Positions 1-10,400 of a stretch of DNA of 11,817 nucleotides are shown one piece after another. Under the pieces are notes generated by a model. It did no database searches, was not told the origin of the DNA, and worked only from the letters and a program-made list of their open reading frames with translations. Numbering within the stretch: the stretch's first letter is position 1; each line of letters begins with the position of its first letter. A program made the position numbers and the translations under genes. Source of the DNA: Gonium pectorale (lineage: Eukaryota > Chlorophyta > Chlorophyceae > Chlamydomonadales > Volvocaceae); contig LSYV01000025.1 in NCBI GenBank assembly GCA_001584585.1, positions 1,337,212-1,349,028 on the forward strand. Reading direction: 5' to 3'.

Positions 1-834
1 GAGGATGCATGGGGTGCGAGGGGGGCAGTGCGTTCGGGGTGCCAGGCTGCGTGGGAGGGAAAGATATGGCGGGGAAGGGTGGGGAAGCGGGAGACCCGGC
101 GGGGCAGTACCCGCGAGCCGAGATACAGTGCTGCCCCCGACCAACAAGCTCTGTACATGCTTCAAACGCGCCAATACGGTTTTCGGAATGCGGCGGCTCC
201 TGCCCCCGAGCCACCATGCTGCAAGACTCCCAGGGAGCCACGGACAGGTGGGGAGTGGGGGGGGGGGCAGGGAGGACGGGCCGCGCAGATCGCAGACTGC
301 TGGCAGCGCATGCATGCCGGGAGCGCCCCTGCCTCTCCCCCGCCGCTGCGGCTCCACCGTCGCACCCCTCCCCGCCTCCCTCCCCCCCGCCACCCTCCGC
401 AACGTCCCAGGTATCCATGCCAAAGGCCTATCCCCGAAGTCCACATCCCATTTGCGTCCCCCACCCCGTCTCGCCGCCCCACCCCCGCGGGCGGGTTAAG
501 CCCATGACGGCCCCTGGGCCGCCAAGGCCCACGCCGACACAACCCCGTCTTACAGTGGGGAAAGCCCCAGTATTGCGCGGAGACGGTTTCGATGGGTTTG
601 AAGTGGCTGTTTCTTCGATGTGAGTTTGCTATATGTGGGTCGGTGGACCCCTTCCGGACCCGGCCGGACCTTCTGGGGTCTGGACCAGTCGACCAGCAAC
701 GGCCCACCCCCGAGGGATCTCTCGGGCGCGACCCTCCGAAACGGAAAGCTTTCCAATGAACATGCCGGGCAGCGCCCAGTCGGGATCGGTCCACGCTTCC
801 CTCCCACACACGCCCTTCCCCTCAGACCCCTCAC
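1..834 (-). other. Intron 8 of ATP2, incomplete
   Basis: This stretch begins with a GTGAGG donor directly after ATP2 exon 8 and runs off the left edge. The next conserved beta-subunit block (NSEVSALLGRIPSAVGYQP in relatives) was looked for in all minus-strand frames and not found, so the intron is longer than 834 nt. The plus strand is G-rich around 240-290 and C-rich around 340-400. A TGTAA motif occurs on the sense strand at 554-550, but nothing shows that it is used. No other gene is visible. Confidence 0.8.
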
Positions 835-3590
<2,756 letters not shown>

Positions 3591-3618
3591 CCTTCTCCCG
3601 ACCCGCTCTAACCGGTCG

Positions 3619-3637
3619 GTACAGTGGTGTACAGTGG
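3619..3637. repeat. 9-bp direct repeat upstream of the ATP2 ATG
   Basis: GTACAGTGG occurs twice (3619-3627 and 3629-3637) with a 10-bp period, 29-47 bp upstream of the ATP2 start. It would fall in the 5' UTR or core promoter. The period of one helical turn would suit a protein site, but the function is unknown. Confidence 0.55.
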
Positions 3638-3719
3638 AGCTAGGGCCAGTGTGGCGAGAGGCGAGGCAACTTGACTGCACGGCCAAGTGTCGTACGGCCT
3701 GTGCGGCAAGAAGCGCGAC

Positions 3720-3754
3720 CAAATGGCAATCGACTTCACTCGCTGTGCCATTTG
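3720..3754. repeat. 9-bp inverted repeat in the ATP2 upstream region
   Basis: CAAATGGCA (3720-3728) and its exact reverse complement TGCCATTTG (3746-3754) are separated by 17 bases. The arms lie 130-165 bp upstream of the ATP2 ATG in a comparatively AT-rich patch. This could be a dyad for a dimeric transcription factor or a hairpin in a long 5' leader; the sequence alone does not decide. Confidence 0.55.
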
Positions 3755-4340
3755 CAGCGTGTAGATTTGAGGAGTATAGGGCCCGTTCTGCAACATCAGG
3801 ACCGGGATTACTCTTGCGCGCACTGCAGCCGGTTATGCTTGGCAGTTGTAATCGTGTCGATTTCTGGAGGGACTGCAGGGCCAAAACTAAGACAGGCTGC
3901 ACTTGCGCGGGGCATACCCGTCGCCGACACGCTGTTGCATGGCCGGACTCCTTGCTGTGGACGTGCGAGCTGGATGGACGGGCGTAGGGGCGACAACTGG
4001 GGCCAGCGTTCCGATTCTCCACCCCATGTATCGCGGGCGCCCAAAGGGCTCACGGCATGGCCACACGACGCAGGGGGGAGGGGGTATACTGGCATCGTGG
4101 TCTACGTGGGCACTGAGAATGAGCGGTGCCGATGGGTCACGACAGGTCAAGGAACCATGCGCGGCCTGGCGAAAGCCGGGGAGGGAGGAGGGGAGGTGGA
4201 ACTAACGCGCCTCTAGAGAGGCCACCACCTGGCATCCGACCCGCAGGCTGCACCATCGCGCAGGCTCTTGACGCTGGCCCCCCTCACTGCGGCTAGCTTT
4301 GCCATCCTATCCCCGTTTTTGCATTATCTTTGCCTATCCC

Positions 4341-4403
4341 CGCTTCCCTCCTCACTCTCCTCCGTCCTCAGCGCCCGTCCCGCTTCCCTCCTTACGCTCC
4401 TCC
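4341..4403. repeat. Pyrimidine-rich imperfect direct repeat
   Basis: Two 23-bp copies starting CGCTTCCCTCCT (4341-4363 and 4381-4403) differ at two positions, with a 40-bp period. A shorter CTATCCCCG pair sits just before, at 4307 and 4334. The tract is purine-rich on the ATP2 sense strand and lies about 0.75-0.8 kb upstream of its ATG. Function unknown. Confidence 0.6.
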
Positions 4404-4870
4404 ACTCCCACCGCCCACGAACCGCGCCGCCTGTTGCACAACCATGCAATGCTGCAATGGCGGAGGCACGGAGCCCTCCTGCGTCGGTAATACAATCCCG
4501 ACATTACCAGGCGGGTTGGCACACCAACCTTGACCCAGCACAGGTCGCAGAGGCAGCACAAGCTCAGGACGACCCGAGACCCGCTTCTCCGCATTCGCGG
4601 GTGCGCCCGCGGGGGAGCCTGCCCATGGGGACGCGGGCGGTCATCGGGCAGGTTGAAAAAATTTCGCCGCGCTCTCCGAGGCAGGCCTGCTGGGCCGTGG
4701 CAGGTCAGGGAGGAGCGCACGGCGGCCCCTGCCCTCGCCCCCACCCGCGGCACGCGAACACGTAAACTGGCTGCCTGGCTAGTAGTGGCGCTGCACTGAT
4801 TTACCCCTCCTGCCTCGGCCCCCCCCCGTCCCCGACGGCATTTGACCGAGGCGCGGTCGAGGACACTCAC

Positions 4871-4900
4871 CGTCTCGGACCTCAGGCCCTGCATGCGGCC
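4871..4900 (-). other. Isolated exon-like 30-mer
   Basis: On the minus strand a good acceptor (ATTTGACGTTACAG) precedes 30 nt that end in GAGACG before a strong donor, GTGAGTG. One frame reads GRMQGLRSET, including an ATG. No partner exon of a protein family was recognised on either side. It might be a 5' UTR exon of ATP2, joined to an acceptor such as GGCCCTAG near 3640, or an exon of an unrecognised non-coding RNA. It may also be chance, since both site types are short. Confidence 0.25.
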
Positions 4901-6765
4901 CTGTAACGTCAAATATTTTGTGTAGAAGCCGAAACAGGGAGGCTACCTCAGCTGCTGCAGTGCTGCTCGCTGCCGAGTGCCAGCTGCCCACGCAGCGCAA
5001 CGGGAGGGCTGCCTGTCCCTCCCGTTGTCTGCGCCCTTTCTCGCCTCTCCGCCTGTAACCTTTCCACAGAAAAAAAAGCGCGGCCCCCGCGGCCGCACGG
5101 CGTGCCGCGCAGCACAACTCTTATGGCCGTTACAACTGCCGTGGCGCGACGCCCGCGCAGGGTACAGCGGCCGCAAGGAAATACAGCAGCAGCCTTCCTG
5201 CGCTCCGCAACCTCGCCTTGTCGGCAGGTCCCATCAACGCCGCCTGGCGCGGCCTGCCGACACACGCCGTGGCCCATGGTCGTCAAGATAGCACACAAGA
5301 GCACTGCGAGTCGCAAATGCACGAGCACCGGCCACCGCGAGAGTCCCAGCCCCCGCAGCAGTTTGCAGCCAGGATTCCAGTTTGGTCCTTGTCCTCCGCG
5401 TACGGCGCACAGGAGCTCCTGCGTGCGTGAGTCCGCCTGTCCACGCTACGCCGTACGCACGTCGTACACGACACTCAAACAGGCCGCCACGAAAAGGCCT
5501 CGGGTGGCAGCCACAGTACAGTACAACCAGGTGAGGAGCCCCGCGCGGAGCGAGCCGCCGCCCACATGCGCCAAGCGAGTCGTTTATTGGCACAGCCGGT
5601 GGCGGAGTCGTGAAGAGCGCCGGTCCGGTCCGGTCGGCGGCGCGCGGGTGCAGCCCATGGCGCGCGCCGCCTCGCGCCATGCAACGCACGCTCCGGGCTG
5701 GGCGGATTCCCCTCCCTCGCCTCTACCTGAAGATCTTCGCAACCCTACCATACGGAAACACCACCGCGACGCCCTGACACTACGCGCCGTGTCGAACTGT
5801 GAGGCAGCGATACGCACGGCTGTGCGCACGTGCCCAAAACCGGCGGCCGCCCGCCCGCCCGCCTGCCGACCGGTCCTTCCCCTCCCCTCCCGCTCCGTAA
5901 ACGAGGATGTCCACAATGACACAAACGCACCGCCGCAAAACACAACCACTGCGCGCCGCGTCGCGCAGCGGCGCGCGTCCGAGCTCGTCGACTCGACACA
6001 CATGCTACATACCCGGCGCACATTATTAAAGGGCATGGATTATCAGAAAGGACGGCCCAACCCCATCATCCACCCCACCGCAACTGTCGAACCCTGCTCC
6101 GCCCGCTAGCTCGTCCGGCGCCGCGTACAAAAGAGTGTCAGGGTGCGGCCAGGCCATTGCGCTCTTTGGTTGTCATGCGACTGCGCCCACACTTGTGTGG
6201 TTGTGGTTGTGGCGGTTGGTTGGTCACGTTTGTCGATAGGTGGCAGTAGTAGTTGAGGACCCCAAATAAAAAAGCACGTCCTGCACCCCGTCCCCTACAC
6301 AGCCTGCCAAGCCGGCAGGCGCCCCCTGCCCGCCGTCCGCCCCGCTCCCCGACCGCCAAGCCCTCAGTGCCGGGCACGTCCGCACCCGGGCCTCACGGCC
6401 CCTGCGGAACCAGCGGGCAAGAGGCTGACGCAGCCCGGTAGCGCGACGGAGCTCGCAACCCAGGCAGGCAGGCCTGCTACAGAATGTGCTTCAGCAGTAC
6501 AGCACATATATCGCACCTATTTGCGTAGGACTAGCTGCCCGGTGCACCGCTGTCATCCCAAGCCGGTCTTGGTCCTATGCCCGTCCTCGTCCCCGTCCTC
6601 GTCTCCCCTCCCAGCCCTGCAGCGTGATTCCCCCGGGGGCGGCGGCGGCGCAGCAGCGCCCGCCAGACAGGCCCGCGGGCCGGCAGGCTCGCCCGCCCAC
6701 TCCTACCACCAGAAACGTCTCCAAGCCAACGCGCCGCCACACGGCATATCGTCATACCACGCAGC

Positions 6766-6785
6766 GTGTAATTTAAAACTTACAC
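6766..6785 (-). terminator. Probable DESI2 poly(A) signal (TGTAA) in an inverted repeat
   Basis: The sense strand has TGTAA at 6784-6780, about 670 nt after the DESI2 stop codon. TGTAA is the usual poly(A) signal in chlorophyte green algae, with cleavage commonly some 10-20 nt further on, here around 6765. The motif is one arm of an inverted repeat: GTGTAA (6766-6771), an 8-base AT-rich spacer, then TTACAC (6780-6785). A plus-strand TGTAA is therefore also present. It is the first sense-strand TGTAA found after the stop. Confidence 0.5.
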
Positions 6786-7451
6786 CATACAGTAGCGCGG
6801 GAAATACGTCAACAAACACCCCTTCAATGGCAGGCGGCTCGCGGCCGCGACATCCGACGCGACACTGCAAACCCAGCCGCCTCCCCGACCGGACCTGACC
6901 GGGCTCACCGGCCCGACCGGCCGGCGGCCAAGCCGGATTCAGGCCTAGAGCAAGGAGAGCCGCGGGAGGGGGGCGCGGCGGGGGCGGGGACGGCGGGCAC
7001 GCGACCCACGGGTCGGCTGGGGCCCCCGCCGCCCAGCCTGGTGTAAAATGCCCGCCAACCGCGCCCGTGCCGCCCGAGCCCGTCTCCGCGACGCCCGCCG
7101 CGCAGGTCATGCCAGTTGCAGTCACATGTACGACGAGGCCAGCGGGGCCATCCGCCCGCCCGCGGCGTCAGCCGCTCTATGGTGGTTTGGCTCAACCTCA
7201 GCCCAGGCGCCCCTCGGGTATTTCGCCTTGGCGGCACACAACGGGCTCCCCTGAGAGATTGCCCCAAGTCGTCCGCTCCAGTCGGCGTGGTGCACCAGCC
7301 CGGCACCGCTGCCCGGCCGGTTGCCCGACGCCGGTCCGGTCCACGAGCCACCGTGACCGCGCCTGGAGGGTTCGAGCGTCGCGCCGTATACCCCCCCCCT
7401 CAACATATGAGGCTGGGGACCAGGCTGCCGGCTGCTGTACACCGGCTGCCA
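6766..7451 (-). other. Probable 3' UTR of the DESI2-type gene
   Basis: The sequence between the TGA at 7454-7452 and the TGTAA signal. Long 3' UTRs of several hundred nucleotides are usual in green algae. Several overlapping open frames exist on both strands, but they are GC-driven and none resembles a family. A 12-bp palindrome with a NotI site lies at 6839-6850. No RNA gene was recognised. Confidence 0.5.
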
Positions 7452-10400
7452 TCATATCCGCGTGCCCGACGCCGACGCCAGCATGGCGCTGGGCTGCAGG
7501 CGCTCGCCGTACACGTCGGATCGCTGCCCCGCGGGTCCCAGCAGCGACTTGCCCTCGTCCTTGGAGCCCGCCAGCGCCTCGGGGCCTGTTGGGGCAGGGG
7601 CGAGAAGAGATCAGTCGCGATGGGGATGCGCCCCCGGCTTCCTTACTGAAGAGCGCCTTCCGGCACGCTGCACCGCGGCGGGCCGCCGGCAATTACCCCC
7701 GAGCGGCGCCGGCCGCTGCGGATTAGCTGCTCGCCCGACCCTTACCCCTCCCTAATCCGTGCGGTGCGGGGACGCATATACCCCTCCACACACAGGCCTG
7801 CCCGATCTGGCCGATCCGGCACCCCAGCCCGCAGCCCCCGCCGGCTGCCGGCACGCACCCTCGAGCGGCGCCCCGGAGGGCGTCTGCAGCGGTGGCACCC
7901 AGGAGGGCGGGATGAGGCAGTGCAGCATCACCGCTATCCCCGCCAGCCGGTTGATCTGCTCGGGCGGGCGGTCAGCGGGGCACAGGGGGCGGGGGCCGCA
8001 GGGCGCACGGAATGAGGTCACGGGAGCAGTCGTATAACAGGGCAAAAGCAATCGAGATCAGCGGGCGGGCGGGGGGCCACAGGTGGCACAGCAGATGCTG
8101 GTCTGGGAGCGGGCAGGGGCAGGGGCCGCGGGACAGGCCGGTCAGCGCAGAGCACGCCCGTCCGCTGGGCGCTGTAGGCGCGGTGGGCGCTGGGCGGGGG
8201 GATTTGAAGGGAAAGGGGAATAAACAGCGACGAGCTCGGCGCCAGCAGCGTATGTCCCGTCCGGCGGCCAAGCGGCGGGGCGGGGGACGGGGGGAGGGAG
8301 AGACACGACGGGGGCGGCTCGCACCAAGCCCCGACGACGCTCCTGCGCTCGTCCCCGGCCCCGCACCCCTCCCCCAAACATCGCGGGCCCCCGCACCCCC
8401 CATCTCGCGCCCCGCACCCCACGCCAGTTTGCCCGCTTGCGCCCTCTTTGCCGAGCCGGGCGCAGCCCGACCCACACCGCCCATCACCTGCCCTCCCCTG
8501 GGACCCGCACGGCCCTCCCCTGGGACCCGCACGGCCCTCCCCTGGGACCCGCACGGCCCTTCCCTGGGACCCGCACGGGCCGCCCAACCCCCCCGTCCCC
8601 GCCCAGCACCAGACCCCCAGACCCAAGCGCACCCGCCCTCCGCCCCCCCCCCGCCTGAGAATGCCTTTCAACCCTCTACCCCCCGCCTTCCCCTTGAACC
8701 CGCACCCCCATCACTCATCGCACCGCCCCTCCCCCCAGCTCGCTCATTGGATCCAGCTAGACGCCCCCGCCCCATCAGGGGGGAGGTGCGCGGAGGCGGG
8801 GAGGGGGCGAAACCATGGGGGCGGCCCGGTATGGCACCAGCCACCGCCGCGTCCTCTTCTCGCCTCACCCTCCTTCCTCCGCCCCGCTCCTGCTCGCATC
8901 GACTCACCCAGGTGGGCGCCTCCCTCCCCACCAGCTGGCGGCACAGGTCGCTGGCGAAGCTGCGGAGGGAGCGGGGAGGTATTGGGCACTGTCAGGCAGA
9001 CGACGACAAGGGGGCTTGGGCGGAGTTACGACTCAACCAGACCCGACCTGACTCCACATTTCCATACACGGTTCACGCTGTCTCCAACGCATACAACGAG
9101 CGGCGCCATCCCCCTCCCCCCCTGCACACACACCCGGCCAGTTGGTTTTCTGCACACACACCCGGCCAGTTGGTGTTCTGCACTCGCCATCTTGACGAAT
9201 ACTTTCCGCGCGCGGCCCCAACGACAGCACCGCACTCGTGAGAGGCCCTACTCGACCAGCCTCCCCCGCTACCCCCCGGCCCGGACCGGACCGGATAGGC
9301 CACGACCACACGACCGCCCGCCCGGCCCGGACCAGCCCCAACCGCGATGGTCCTGGCCCTGCGAAGCAGCGCGCTCGCGCAACACGGCTAGCTGCCTCAG
9401 CCAGCGCACCCGGCTGGCGCCACAATGCATGCGGCGCACAGCGCAGTCGGCCGTTGAAGGAGACGACCCGGGGCCTGGGCCTGGGCCCCGCACCGAGCCT
9501 GGAGCGCACACCCCCCACCTTCCCCAGCCCCGCCCCACTGCCCCCCCCCTCCCCACCCCATGCACCGGCAGCGCCTCTCCCCCCCTTCCAAACGAGCGGG
9601 AACAACGCGCGGCCGGTACTCACTGGTTGCAGTTGCGCTGCGCGTTGGAGAGCGAGCATGGCAGGGACCCACGGCGCGGCGGCGGCGGTGAGGAGGCGGG
9701 CGCCGCGAGTGGGGACGCGGCGAAGGGGAGGGGACAGGCGAAGGGGACGGGGTCAAGGGCAGGAACGGCGCCAAGATAGAGCGGAGCAGAAGCGACGCGG
9801 GCGACACAAATGGTATTTCAGGCATGGCATTGGAGTCCACACGGCAAACCAGAACCCATATGCATGTCCGCAATGAAGCCCGTGCTCCACCTGCCGTGCC
9901 CGTTGAGCCAGCTCCCAGGCGTTCCGACCCGTCCCCGCCTCCACAAGAGACACCCCGGCCGCGCTATGCCCCCTGATCCCCGTCAGAGTGCCGTCGGCGG
10001 CTCCCTTACCCCCCCCCCCACACCCCGGCATTATCTTCTCGAAACACTCACCCTTACCCCGGGCCTGTAGCGCGTCCCCCCTGCGCCCCGGACGCTGCCA
10101 GCAGTCAACAACTCCACGCTTTCGGACTGAGTAATACCTCCCTGCGCCCCCACCACCACCACGTCGAGACACCTTAATGTCCTTTCCGCCACGTGGGCTG
10201 TGACCCGTTTCCTACGTTTCCTCTACCACTACCTCACCCCCTAGCCCGCCCCGTCTGCCTATAGGTGGTAGCTGTTCCCCCGCCTATCCCGAACCTTGTG
10301 CGTGTACCATAAACACCACCACCACCACCGCGGTCCACCCCACCCCAACCCCAACCCCCATCCCAACACCACCATCGCGCCCCACCTGCAGCAGGTGCCT

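Larger units (their letters stand above)
3591..4000 (-). promoter_or_regulatory. 5' flank and probable 5' UTR/promoter of ATP2
   Basis: This is the sequence just upstream of the ATP2 ATG, visibly less GC-rich than most of the window, particularly 3720-3900. It contains a 9-bp direct repeat close to the ATG and a 9-bp dyad about 130-165 bp upstream. No canonical TATA box was found; the nearest AT-rich candidate is CTATACTCC on the minus strand near 3771-3779. The transcription start cannot be fixed by eye. The frame is open through this region, but its translation lacks any conserved feature. Confidence 0.5.
4001..6765. other. Intergenic stretch without a convincing gene
   Basis: About 2.8 kb between the ATP2 upstream region and the end of the DESI2 transcript. 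Open frames are present in all directions; the longest runs 5102-6109 on the plus strand (335 codons). Its translation is rich in Arg, Ser, Thr, Pro and Ala without family resemblance, and a rough count of its first codons shows weaker G/C preference at third positions than in the two real genes. Visible structure includes a pyrimidine-rich repeat (4341-4403), an isolated exon-like 30-mer (4871-4900), a G/T-rich block (6163-6255) followed by AATAAA on the plus strand (6265-6270), and a 7-bp hairpin (6302-6320). An unannotated non-coding transcript is possible. Confidence 0.5.

Noticed and set aside
3591..4022. In-frame upstream extension of ATP2 exon 1 to an ATG at 4022
   Set aside because: The frame is open, but the upstream residues resemble no beta-subunit N terminus, while the ATG at 3590 starts a typical basic mitochondrial presequence.
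6302..6320. GCCTGCC/GGCAGGC hairpin as a terminator
   Set aside because: A 7-bp stem is unremarkable at this GC content, has no U-tract, and hairpin terminators are not expected for nuclear protein genes.
7360..7390. GGGTTCGAGC, similar to a tRNA T-loop (also a minus-strand GGTTCGA near 6089)
   Set aside because: Neither has a pairing T stem, and no acceptor stem or D arm could be placed at the right distance.
8491..8578. CRISPR-like regular spacing
   Set aside because: The units are directly adjacent 22-mers without spacers, in an intron of a eukaryotic gene; this is a minisatellite.
8448..9779. Plus-strand open frame of 443 codons (and the overlapping frame 8012-9241)
   Set aside because: Proline- and arginine-rich low-complexity translation running antisense across DESI2 exons 4 and 5 and their introns, including the 22-bp and 28-bp repeats. 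In such C-rich sequence stop codons are rare by composition alone.
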